From contig JAKSCV010000070.1 of the NCBI GenBank assembly GCA_022360445.1, positions 1 to 43,382 on the forward strand: a stretch of DNA of 43,382 nt, given 5' to 3'. This document shows, in pieces, positions 25,207 to 32,857 of this stretch. How positions within the stretch are numbered: position 1 is the first letter of the stretch; each line of letters begins with the position of its first letter. The DNA is from Gammaproteobacteria bacterium (GTDB taxonomy: Bacteria; Pseudomonadota; Gammaproteobacteria; UBA5861). The notes below the pieces were generated by a model that saw only the letters and a program-made list of their open reading frames with translations, was not told the origin of the DNA and made no database searches. A program made the position numbers and the translations under genes.

Positions 25207-25638
25207 CTAGGGACGATCAAAATGGTTGAGGATCGCCTCGCGATTGCTCCAGGAAGTCACCTTTTTGGCGGCCTCTGACCAGTCCAGCCATTCATAATAC
25301 AAATGTTCGCTGTCACTGATGACTATCGGGCACATCTTTTCGAGTGTAACCGTGAATAAGTGCTCGCGGTTTCGTCTTATCCCTGGCGGGTAACGGAAGC
25401 GCCAACTCGGGAAAATAGTGTAGCTTTGTGAAAAGTGATTATTTTTGACAGGCAGGTCTGCGAGTCCGGTTTCTTCAAATAATTCCCTACGAGCGGCCTC
25501 GACTGGCTCCTCATCCCATTCGAGACTACCGGTGACAGACTGCCAGAAGTCCGGCTTATCCTTTCGTTGAAGCAGGAGCACTTTCCCATCAAGCGCGGTG
25601 ATAAGGACAAGCACAGACTCTGGGCGTTTAAAAGGCAT
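25207..25638 (-). CDS. nudB: Dihydroneopterin triphosphate diphosphatase (Nudix hydrolase NudB)
   Basis: 143-residue Nudix enzyme that removes pyrophosphate from dihydroneopterin triphosphate in folate synthesis. The Nudix box GSLEWDEEPVEAARRELFEETGL (about residues 37-59) matches G-x5-E-x7-REU-x-EE-x-G-U exactly. Family-specific segments resembling E. coli NudB are KPDFWQSVTGS, RFRYPPGIRRNREHLF and KVTSWSNREAI. It lies 11 bases after aspS in the same direction, the arrangement also seen in E. coli. The folate pathway gene folP is also in the window but not linked. Confidence 0.92.
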   Translation of the reverse strand: MPFKRPESVLVLITALDGKVLLLQRKDKPDFWQSVTGSLEWDEEPVEAARRELFEETGLADLPVKNNHFSQSYTIFPSWRFRYPPGIRRNREHLFTVTLEKMCPIVISDSEHLYYEWLDWSEAAKKVTSWSNREAILNHFDRP

Positions 25639-25649
25639 AGGCGAGTGGC

Positions 25650-27434
25650 TTATTTATCGGAAGGTTTGTCTGTACGAACACGAATGGATAACTCTTTCAA
25701 CTGAGCCGAAGACACTGAGGAAGGCGCGCTGGTGAGCGGGCAGCTGGCTGTTTGTGTCTTTGGAAAAGCCATGACATCACGGATAGAGGATGAACCTGTC
25801 ATCAACATGACGAGTCTGTCAATCCCAATTGCCAAGCCACCATGAGGTGGGCATCCGTATCGTAATGCATTGAGCAAAAAGCCGAATTTTTCTTCCGCTT
25901 CTTGCTGGTCAATACCCAGCACACGCAGTGCGGCTGCTTGCATTTCCGGCGTGTGGATACGGATTGAGCCACCACCAATCTCCGCGCCGTTGAGAACAAT
26001 GTCATAAGCCTTTGAAAGACAGGTTTCGTGGTGGGCTTCCAGTTCTTCTGGTGTATCTACGGAAGGAGCGGTGAAAGGGTGGTGAAGGGCTTGCCAGCGT
26101 TTGAGCTTTTCGTCCCACTCAAACATGGGGAAATCAACAACCCACAGCGGTCGCCAGCCGTACTCCACGCGGCCCATGTCGTGACCAATTTTAACGCGCA
26201 GGGCCCCCAACGATTCATTAACAACTGAGGCTTTATCAGCACCGAAAAAGATCAAGTCTCCACTTTCGGCTTGCGTCCGTGTGATAATCCCTTCGATAGT
26301 GTCGTCAGGCAGAAATTTTAGGATTGGGGACTGGAGCCCGTCACGACCCTGACTAATGTCATTGCACTTGATATAGGCCAGACCTTTCGCACCGTACCGG
26401 CCCACGAATTCTGTGTAGACATCAATTTCCTTCCGCGTCAGTTTATTGCCGTCAGGGATGCGCAGTGCGGCAACACGACCATATGGATCTTTTGCAGGGC
26501 CGCTGAAGACTTTGAAGTCGACGTTTTGCATCAAATCAGAAACGGTGACCAATTCCAGATCAATGCGTAAATCCGGCTTATCAGAGCCGTAACGCTCCAT
26601 CGCTTCTGCATAAGTCATGCGAGGGAAGGGATCGTGAAGAGGCACTTCTAACTGCTGGGCGAAGACTTCCCTCAACATATCTTCAACCAGTGCCATGACA
26701 TCTTCTTGTTCGACAAAAGACATCTCAAGGTCTAACTGGGTGAATTCAGGTTGACGATCCGCACGCAGGTCTTCGTCGCGGAAACATCGGGCAAATTGAT
26801 AGTACCGGTCAATGCCGGACATCATCAATAGTTGCTTAAAGAGCTGGGGCGATTGTGGCAATGCATAAAACTCACCGCCATGAACACGGCTGGGCACAAG
26901 GTAATCCCGTGCACCTTCCGGGGTGGCCCGGGTCAGCATGGGTGTGTCGACATCTAGAAAGTTTTTGTCATGCAAAAAGGCGCGCAAGTGCGCGGTGATT
27001 TCCGAACGCATTTGCAGTCGCGTTTGCATTTCTGGTCGACGGAGATCGATATAACGGTATTTAAGGCGATGTTCCTCGTTAACAGTTTGATAATCATCGA
27101 GCTGGAAGGGTGGCGTTTCTGCGCGGTTCAAGACATCAATGGATTGGGAGAGGACTTCAATTTCGCCTGTTCTCAGATTGGGGTTTTCCGTACCTTCTGG
27201 CCGCCGCCTAACTTTTCCCCTGACCTCTAAAACGTACTCGTTTCTGACCTGCTCGGCGACTTGAAATGTTTCGGGGTTGTCGGGATCGAAAACGACCTGA
27301 ATCAGTCCTTCCCGATCGCGAAGATCAATGAAGATAACGCCGCCGTGATCCCGCCTCCGGTGCACCCAACCGCACAGAGTGACTTCACTGTCTAATAAAC
27401 CTGTATCAACTTCTCCGCAATAATGACTTCGCAT
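25650..27434 (-). CDS. aspS: Aspartyl-tRNA synthetase
   Basis: 594-residue class IIb synthetase with the bacterial layout: N-terminal OB-fold anticodon domain ([26 protein letters not shown], about residues 18-43), class II catalytic core, and inserted GAD domain (about 285-410). Motif 2 is [27 protein letters not shown] (about 214-240) and motif 3 is [15 protein letters not shown] (about 525-539). The C-terminus ends in a Ser-rich tail. Whether it is discriminating or also charges tRNA-Asn cannot be decided here, since gatCAB and asnS are outside. It diverges from the PfkB kinase gene across 130 bases. Confidence 0.97.
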   Translation of the reverse strand: MRSHYCGEVDTGLLDSEVTLCGWVHRRRDHGGVIFIDLRDREGLIQVVFDPDNPETFQVAEQVRNEYVLEVRGKVRRRPEGTENPNLRTGEIEVLSQSIDVLNRAETPPFQLDDYQTVNEEHRLKYRYIDLRRPEMQTRLQMRSEITAHLRAFLHDKNFLDVDTPMLTRATPEGARDYLVPSRVHGGEFYALPQSPQLFKQLLMMSGIDRYYQFARCFRDEDLRADRQPEFTQLDLEMSFVEQEDVMALVEDMLREVFAQQLEVPLHDPFPRMTYAEAMERYGSDKPDLRIDLELVTVSDLMQNVDFKVFSGPAKDPYGRVAALRIPDGNKLTRKEIDVYTEFVGRYGAKGLAYIKCNDISQGRDGLQSPILKFLPDDTIEGIITRTQAESGDLIFFGADKASVVNESLGALRVKIGHDMGRVEYGWRPLWVVDFPMFEWDEKLKRWQALHHPFTAPSVDTPEELEAHHETCLSKAYDIVLNGAEIGGGSIRIHTPEMQAAALRVLGIDQQEAEEKFGFLLNALRYGCPPHGGLAIGIDRLVMLMTGSSSIRDVMAFPKTQTASCPLTSAPSSVSSAQLKELSIRVRTDKPSDK

Positions 27435-27564
27435 AATGTATCTAACTTCTTGTCTTGAATGAAAATGATGTTTTGGCGTGAATCAAAGCCCACGAATACT
27501 AAGGGTTCCCGTTCAGGAAGGCAATTAGCTAAACTGGAACCTGCCACTTAATAAAGGTCGGATA

Positions 27565-28548
27565 ATGACTAAATTCCATGTCTACGGTGTTGGTAACGCG
27601 TTGGTTGATATTGAGTATAGAATCTCACTGGATGATTTACGAGCCTTAGGACTCACAAAAGGAAGCCGCTGTTTGATTGATCAATCGGAATGCGAAGCGC
27701 TGATCACCGCTCTGGTGGATTCCCCCTGCCGGCGCATCAGTGGCGGGTCTGTGGCCAACAGTTTGGTTGCTATTGCCCAGCTGGGCGGCTCAGCCTATTT
27801 TGCCGGCACTGTAGCGGCTGATGAAGCGGGATATTTTTATTTGCAGGATCTTGCGACCCACGGTGTGGTGGCCGTAGATACCCCAGTGTTAAAGGGAGCA
27901 ACGGGGGAATGTTTTGTTTTTGTAACGCCCGATGCTGATCGTACGTTACGTACCTTTTTGGGAGTCTCGGGAGATTTGACTTTTGGCAAGCAAGATCATA
28001 AGCGAATAGCCGAGTCAAACTATGTTTTTTTGGAAGGTTATCTGGCTTCAACCGAGACATCGTGTGCTGTAGCATTAGCCACGTTAGAGGCGGCTGTTGC
28101 GGCCGGTGTTAAGACGGCGTTATCACTTTCTGATATCAGCGTGATTGAATCACACAAAAGAGGGCTGGAGGCGTTGCTGTACCGTTCTGTAAACGTGCTC
28201 TTTGCGAATGAGAATGAAGCTTTGCATATGACGAACGCCACCCACCTTTCGTCCGCACTGCTAGGCTTACAACAGCTGGCCAGCTGTTTTTGCATTACCC
28301 GAGGGGGGCAAGGTGTCCTGATTTTTGACGGTGAGCGATACATCGACATCCCCGCAAAAAAAGTGACCGCCGTTGACACGAACGGTGCTGGCGACATGTT
28401 TGCCGGTGCTTTTCTCTATGCTCTTACACAAGGTATGACCGTCGAGCAAGCCGGTGAACTGGCGGTTAAGTCATCCGCTAAAGTGGTGAGCGCGTATGGC
28501 CCAAGATTAAATGCCACAGAGCTGAAGCGCTTGAGCCGTGAGAGATGA
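27565..28548 (+). CDS. PfkB-family sugar or nucleoside kinase
   Basis: 327-residue ribokinase-fold kinase. The N-terminus is FHVYGVGNALVDIEYRIS. The substrate-side di-glycine region is RRISGGSVANSLVAIAQLGG (about residues 56-75). The ATP/anion-hole signature near the C-terminus is VDTNGAGDMFAGAFLYAL (about 271-288), with the catalytic Asp. The family includes adenosine kinase, ribokinase and fructokinase. GNALVDIE and the SGGSVANS segment fit the adenosine kinase-like branch best, but the substrate is not proven. The following DUF3293 gene overlaps by four bases (ATGA). Confidence 0.88.
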   Translation: MTKFHVYGVGNALVDIEYRISLDDLRALGLTKGSRCLIDQSECEALITALVDSPCRRISGGSVANSLVAIAQLGGSAYFAGTVAADEAGYFYLQDLATHGVVAVDTPVLKGATGECFVFVTPDADRTLRTFLGVSGDLTFGKQDHKRIAESNYVFLEGYLASTETSCAVALATLEAAVAAGVKTALSLSDISVIESHKRGLEALLYRSVNVLFANENEALHMTNATHLSSALLGLQQLASCFCITRGGQGVLIFDGERYIDIPAKKVTAVDTNGAGDMFAGAFLYALTQGMTVEQAGELAVKSSAKVVSAYGPRLNATELKRLSRER

Positions 28549-28967
28549 AAACACCGGAATTAGAAACAGCCTACTGTGCTACGGCCTATATTCTTTGTCT
28601 GCCTGATCGACAGATTGATCTCAGAATAGGGGCAATGAGCCCTGAAATGGACGAATTTCTGTACCAGTTAGGCGCTACTTGTTTGGTCTGCCTGACTGCA
28701 GAGAACCCGCGCTCAAAGCTGCTGGAAAGAGAAGACAATATCCAGAGGAATGAAGCATTGAAACGACACCTTGCTGAGGCCGGGCTGATGTACTTCCCAG
28801 GCTTTGCTGAAAGTCTCGACAGTGAATGGCCCACAGAGAATATGCTCTGGGTACCCGATCTATCCACAAAAAGAGCAAAGTATCTGGGCGCTTATTACCA
28901 ACAAAACGCGGTTGTTTATTTATGCCACAGGCAACGTGCAAAGTTGCTTTGGTGTTCTGAAAAATAG
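28545..28967 (+). CDS. DUF3293 domain protein
   Basis: 140-residue protein of unknown function. The conserved pattern is CLTAENPRSKLLEREDNIQRNEALKRHL (about residues 48-75), then MYFPGFAESLDSEWPTENMLWVPDLS (about 80-105), then AKYLGAYYQQNAVVYLC (about 109-126). This is how I recognise DUF3293. It has no signal peptide or membrane segment. It is translationally coupled to the PfkB kinase by an ATGA overlap. Its stop codon lies one base from the stop codon of the convergent chaperone gene, so there is no room for a separate terminator between the two units. Confidence 0.8.
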   Translation: MKTPELETAYCATAYILCLPDRQIDLRIGAMSPEMDEFLYQLGATCLVCLTAENPRSKLLEREDNIQRNEALKRHLAEAGLMYFPGFAESLDSEWPTENMLWVPDLSTKRAKYLGAYYQQNAVVYLCHRQRAKLLWCSEK

Positions 28968-28968
28968 T

Positions 28969-29802
28969 TTATTCGAGGGCAAAAATCGCCTTGCCTAAGA
29001 CCTTACCATCATGAATGCCGGCCTGACGCTCGGTAACAGAAATAATCAGGTTGCTGCCATTCGCATCGAACTGCTGAGGCAAGTTAATAGGGATTAATCC
29101 CGTTGCTTCTGCCTGAGGTGGATACATAACAAACCATGTTTTACCAATTCGCTGCCGGTTACGATTTTTCTCAACATGTGCTTCCATATACGCATTAACA
29201 GACCGTCCACCATCGCGCTTTAGTTGCACACTCAGTGCTGGCTGGCCGTTTGTGTCTTTGGCAAAAGCAACCTCAGAAATACTGATGTTGGCATCAAGCT
29301 CACCTTGGCGCAAAATGAGTGGGAGTGTGACTGAAACCTGCATTTCAACAGATACTGTTGACTGTGTGGGTGCGCGTTTTGTGTTGATTTCCTGGTTTTT
29401 ATCTTCGATATCGACGGGTTTGATGGTTAAAGCCGCCATGTATTCACCTTTTGCCAAGTCAGAGGGTTTGCGACTGTTAACACGGACAATTTGTGATTCT
29501 CCCGGTTTTAATACCACCTTACGGGGAGAAACTCGGAAAAGACGGGTCGTTTTTAATTGTTCTTGATTCGGGTTTGTTATTTTTTCGTATCTGCCGGTTT
29601 CATTGATATAAACCGGTTCTATTTTTACTCTGAATTCCCCGGTTTTGTCACCCGTATTTAAAAGTGTTAATTTTTGACTTCGTAAATTACCTTCAAGTAC
29701 GACTCTTTGGGGAGTTACTGTTACATTAGCGGCCGCCTTTAAATAAATAGGGAAAAGGCTTATTAAAACGACTGAAAACAAACAAAGTCCTTTTTTCATC
29801 AT
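28969..29802 (-). CDS. PapD-like periplasmic pilus chaperone
   Basis: 277-residue exported protein with two immunoglobulin-like domains, predicted to cap fibre subunits and deliver them to the usher. Signal peptide MMKKGLCLFSVVLISLFPIYLKAAA. The N-domain has VTVTPQRVVLEGNLRSQKLTLLNTGD (about residues 26-51), FRVSPRKVVLKPGESQIVRV (about 89-108) and EYMAALTIKPV. The G1-like edge strand is VSVEMQVSVTLPLILRQGEL (about 148-167). The C-domain follows. It diverges from FimC/PapD and is longer, resembling chaperones found with alternative chaperone-usher loci. A second ATG three bases on (29799) is better spaced from AGGA. It is the last gene of the six-gene operon. Confidence 0.85.
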   Translation of the reverse strand: MMKKGLCLFSVVLISLFPIYLKAAANVTVTPQRVVLEGNLRSQKLTLLNTGDKTGEFRVKIEPVYINETGRYEKITNPNQEQLKTTRLFRVSPRKVVLKPGESQIVRVNSRKPSDLAKGEYMAALTIKPVDIEDKNQEINTKRAPTQSTVSVEMQVSVTLPLILRQGELDANISISEVAFAKDTNGQPALSVQLKRDGGRSVNAYMEAHVEKNRNRQRIGKTWFVMYPPQAEATGLIPINLPQQFDANGSNLIISVTERQAGIHDGKVLGKAIFALE

Positions 29803-29824
29803 AAATTCCTTTTAATGAAAACTT

Positions 29825-30316
29825 CTACGGAATAACAAATTCAACATTAACCGTAATGCTTGTTGAGTAACTACAAGGGTAAGCGTCTGGCGAATAATTA
29901 CTTAAATCGAGTGTGCCGCCTAAATAAATATAACAACTGGCGGCTGTGCGGCCTAAATCGCAATCTGAGTCATCTGAATAAAGATGAACTTCACTCACGG
30001 TTAAATTCGGTTTTGATGGGCAAGTCATCGGATAAGTGCCGTTAGGGTACGTCACATCAATCCGGTAACTGGGATCTGCATTTATTTTCACTTTACCAGC
30101 CAGAGGGTTTAAAACAGTCGTCAATGGCCCTGTGAATGTTTTGATGATGTCCGGCGTTCCCGGACCGCCCTGCAGTGAAATTTTCCCCGGCTGGGTTGGG
30201 TCAACGTAGACATCCCCAAACCGAATAGGTTTCAGTACCTCCGTTGCAGCTGCGTAAGTTGCCAAAGGGGTACAGTAAAGAAAAGCAAGAAAAAGTCCCT
30301 TTTTTCTAAAAGTCAT
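29825..30316 (-). CDS. Minor fibre subunit, DUF4402-like
   Basis: 163-residue exported protein. The signal peptide is MTFRKKGLFLAFLYCTPLATYAAA. The mature part ends CDLGRTAASCYIYLGGTLDL, then PCSYSTSITVNVEFVIP. This copies the layout of the major subunit's end (CTIGSTGNCQIYIGGQLTV, then CDYSGTVNMTVAYQ). Both mature proteins carry four cysteines in matching order, suggesting two conserved disulphides. The Gly-Pro-rich segment LQGGPGTPDIIKTFTGP (about residues 49-65) is unlike the major subunit. ATG at 30316 is chosen over a TTG three bases earlier. It may be a tip or adaptor subunit. It is separated from the major subunit gene by a strong hairpin. Confidence 0.72.
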   Translation of the reverse strand: MTFRKKGLFLAFLYCTPLATYAAATEVLKPIRFGDVYVDPTQPGKISLQGGPGTPDIIKTFTGPLTTVLNPLAGKVKINADPSYRIDVTYPNGTYPMTCPSKPNLTVSEVHLYSDDSDCDLGRTAASCYIYLGGTLDLSNYSPDAYPCSYSTSITVNVEFVIP

Positions 30317-30335
30317 CAATCCTTTTCTCGATCTC

Positions 30336-30372
30336 CTGGATTGAGAGGGGTAGAGCCCCCTCCTTAATCCAG
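30336..30372 (-). ncRNA. Stable intergenic mRNA hairpin between major and minor subunit genes
   Basis: CTGGATT (30336-30342) pairs with AATCCAG (30366-30372), and GAGGGG (30345-30350) pairs with CCCCTC (30357-30362). This gives a 13-pair, GC-rich two-part stem with a 6-base loop, starting 6 bases after the major subunit stop codon. No T-run follows, and the ribosome site of the next gene is just beyond. It is a candidate 3'-protecting or attenuating structure that raises the ratio of major to minor subunit, by analogy with hairpins downstream of major pilin genes. It is a cis element, not a separate RNA. Confidence 0.6.
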
Positions 30373-30378
30373 ATTTTA

Positions 30379-31008
30379 TTATTGATAAGCAACGGTCATG
30401 TTGACAGTACCGGAATAGTCGCAGGCTTCCTGGTTTGCGCCAACGGTTAACTGGCCGCCAATGTAAATTTGACAGTTACCTGTAGAGCCAATGGTGCAGC
30501 CAAGCTCCCAATCAGACGCTGTTGCACCAGATGCAACAGTTGCGGGCGCAGTAATGGCTGTATATTCCTTGTCGTCATACTTGGCTAGCGTCATGGTTGA
30601 CAGGGTATTAGTGGCACAGACCAGGTTCGTGGTTGCGGCATCGAATGTCAGTGACGCACGGATTCCATTGATACCACTGACAGTAATCAAACCAGCAGAC
30701 TCACCACTGATGGTTGCTTTAGTACTGCTGAGTACGGCACTGGCATCAGAACCGGTATTATCGCCAGCAGTTGTTGCTGCTGGATAGGTTGTACTACCGT
30801 TACCGGCTTTAATATCAGCCGTAAAGCCTGCGGGATCTGCTGCGATGGATCCAAACCCGAGGTCAGTGACTTTGGTTGCCGTAGCGGCGACTTGAATGGT
30901 TGATAGAACATCCATGCTGAAATCTTCGGCATGAACAGCACCGCTGGCAACCAACAAGGCAGCAGGCAATACTTTAAAGGGTGTATAAAGCTGTTTTTTG
31001 CGAATCAT
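30379..31008 (-). CDS. Major fibre subunit, DUF4402-like pilin
   Basis: 209-residue exported protein with signal peptide ending GAVHA near residue 27. The mature part is rich in Ala, Thr, Ser and Gly and poor in Lys/Arg, typical of polymerising surface subunits. It has alternating beta-strand patterns. The C-terminal signature GNCQIYIGGQLTVGANQEACDYSGTVNMTVAYQ matches the DUF4402 ending (a GG-x-L strand, then YSG...V-x-V-x-Y). It has four cysteines, shared in order with the next gene's product. The composition and the hairpin after the gene point to a highly expressed structural protein. Start at 31008 has both AGGA and GGAG upstream. A 148-base gap from the lipoprotein gene leaves room for an internal promoter. 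Confidence 0.78.
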   Translation of the reverse strand: MIRKKQLYTPFKVLPAALLVASGAVHAEDFSMDVLSTIQVAATATKVTDLGFGSIAADPAGFTADIKAGNGSTTYPAATTAGDNTGSDASAVLSSTKATISGESAGLITVSGINGIRASLTFDAATTNLVCATNTLSTMTLAKYDDKEYTAITAPATVASGATASDWELGCTIGSTGNCQIYIGGQLTVGANQEACDYSGTVNMTVAYQ

Positions 31009-31156
31009 CTTCCTAATACTCCATTAAGTTAAGTTCGTTCTCGGGGCTTGTTTGTTGCCCTCGAACTGTTTAGCGACATGGCTAATTATTTATTTAACCT
31101 TTTTTTGCATTTTTTTATGAACCCACTTAATGTTCATGAAATTTCACAGAAAAAGC

Positions 31157-32185
31157 TTAATAAGTCAGCGCAAAATCACCTTTTGATACCGGTGACAAAT
31201 GTGGTTCCCTATGAACTGCAATAGAGAAGTTTGGAAATACATCTGTCACTAATGCATCGGCAATTTCAATGACTTGGTTTAGCTCTTTTCCATTTCCCAT
31301 AGTTGATATGTGTCGATTCTTTAAAATTTTTAGATTTTCGCCGGCAGTAATACGCGTTTCCATACCAGCATTTAAATAAATTTTTGATCCTTCTGTATTA
31401 ATGACGCGCGCCATTAAAGGCAGGCAAGCCAAGTTAGCATCAATATCATTCGCTTGTTGGGATAAGCTTGTATGAATGATTTTTCCATAATCGCTGTTTT
31501 CAATGCTGTTTATAAAAACATCACGTTCTTTAAATATGACGGAACCTTTTGTTTGATGAAAGTAGTGAAACTGATTCAACTTTGCGCCGGATGCGCCATC
31601 GTAAATTGCAATTTGAGTGCTGAGTCCCCTGCGTTTGGATGTAAAAGGCTTTGCCAGTAACTTTTTAGCTTTTGTTGACCAACCATCTGTAGATAGCCCA
31701 TGATTTTCTATGTGTGCTTTGTCAATAATGTGTGCGGTAATCACAAACTGGGCGTCTTTTTCTCGTGCAAGCTGCTTGATTTGCCCCTCAATGTGCTCAC
31801 TGGCCATACCCAGTGTATTGATCGTTAGCGAAGCAAGTTGGTAATCATCGGATGTCACCAAGTGGTAGCGATCTCTTTGCTCAAGGTACTGCTTGAGGCG
31901 AGTTGAGAGTATCTCTTCCAGCCCGTAGAGCTCAGTTGCCTGGTCGGAAGATAAGTCTTTATAGCGCAAGAGCGCCACGGTCTTTTTGTAATGTGGGGCG
32001 GGTTCTTTATTTGGCCCGCAGAAAATTTGCTGTAGTGGGGGCTCTATGGTCAAGTCCGTTTGTGATGTTTCCACCGTTTCTGAAGGTGGCGACACAATTT
32101 TCATACCACACCCTGCTAAAAAAATTGAGGTCATCATCAATAAGGAAAGGGTCTGCCTACAGCGTGTGCTTTTTATCTTCTGCAT
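31157..32185 (-). CDS. FlgT-like outer-membrane lipoprotein of the fibre operon
   Basis: 342-residue lipoprotein. The lipobox FLAGC places the lipidated Cys at residue 26; the next residues, GM, give no inner-membrane retention signal. The middle part (KKTVALLRYKDLSSDQATELYGLEEILSTRLKQYLEQRD) has the alpha/beta pattern of the CsgG/TolB-N/FlgT-middle fold. The C-terminus (MARVINTEGSKIYLNAGMETRITAGENLKILK...EIADALVTDVFPNFSIAV) matches the small beta domain of FlgT, the H-ring protein of sodium-driven flagella. It is not next to flagellar genes but inside the pilus operon, 15 bases after the glycine-zipper gene. I infer a periplasmic or outer-membrane ring or anchor around the usher. The fold call is moderate. 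Confidence 0.65.
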   Translation of the reverse strand: MQKIKSTRCRQTLSLLMMTSIFLAGCGMKIVSPPSETVETSQTDLTIEPPLQQIFCGPNKEPAPHYKKTVALLRYKDLSSDQATELYGLEEILSTRLKQYLEQRDRYHLVTSDDYQLASLTINTLGMASEHIEGQIKQLAREKDAQFVITAHIIDKAHIENHGLSTDGWSTKAKKLLAKPFTSKRRGLSTQIAIYDGASGAKLNQFHYFHQTKGSVIFKERDVFINSIENSDYGKIIHTSLSQQANDIDANLACLPLMARVINTEGSKIYLNAGMETRITAGENLKILKNRHISTMGNGKELNQVIEIADALVTDVFPNFSIAVHREPHLSPVSKGDFALTY

Positions 32186-32200
32186 GGAAGCTTCACTGGT

Positions 32201-32842
32201 TTATTGGTCAATGCGGATTAACCGCAGCCCATTGGGGGTGATCGTTTTTTTGGATGTTTGCTCTGCTTTAGGAGGCGGAGCGTTTGATGACGTTCTCTCT
32301 TGTGGCCGAACGGTTCCGTTTTCACCGGTATTCCGGTTTAAGCGGTTACGTGAAGAACGAGTTACGTAGTAAGTGGGCTGATAGGCAATATGCGCGGCGA
32401 GTTGTCCACGTGAGTAACGAGGTGCTTGAGTGCCGGAACGTGAGCGGGCAGGAGAGGCCGAAAAATAAGCGGTTCTGAATCCCGATTGTTGAGAAAAGTA
32501 ACCGGGGATGGTGTTACGGCTGAAATACACGAGCTGTGCGTTATCCGTCTGGTGCTTTGCATGCGCTTTAAGGCTGGGCGGGCGATCCTGTTCTGTATCG
32601 CGTGTTAAAAAATCAGACAATTTGGCAATGAGATAGCCGCCGACGCTTCCAACAACCGGCCCAATGGGGTGGGCCGTCAGAGCCCCGCCAAGAATTGATC
32701 CGGTAATAGTGGCGATATTGCTATCATCAGCCAGGTACTCATTGGCCATGTTTGTGGTGCCATATTCAGCCTCTCCTGAGGCAATAGCACGGCCTGTGCT
32801 TAGCGTTATCGTTATGATCAGCGCGATTCCAATCCTTTTCAT
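32201..32842 (-). CDS. Exported glycine-zipper protein of unknown function
   Basis: 213 residues; family not recognised. Signal peptide MKRIGIALIITITLSTGRAIA. Residues about 44-70 (ATITGSILGGALTAHPIGPVVGSVGGYLIAKL) form a glycine-zipper hydrophobic stretch like those of small outer-membrane proteins such as SlyB. The C-terminal 120 residues are basic and rich in Ser, Arg, Gln, Tyr and Asn (SRSGTQAPRYSRGQLAAHIAYQPTYYVTRSSRNRLNRN), probably disordered and possibly peptidoglycan- or LPS-contacting. AGGAG precedes the ATG. It is tightly placed between the usher (15 bases) and lipoprotein (15 bases) genes, so a role in fibre assembly is likely but untested. Confidence 0.7.
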   Translation of the reverse strand: MKRIGIALIITITLSTGRAIASGEAEYGTTNMANEYLADDSNIATITGSILGGALTAHPIGPVVGSVGGYLIAKLSDFLTRDTEQDRPPSLKAHAKHQTDNAQLVYFSRNTIPGYFSQQSGFRTAYFSASPARSRSGTQAPRYSRGQLAAHIAYQPTYYVTRSSRNRLNRNTGENGTVRPQERTSSNAPPPKAEQTSKKTITPNGLRLIRIDQ

Positions 32843-32857
32843 CGTTATGGCTCCTGT

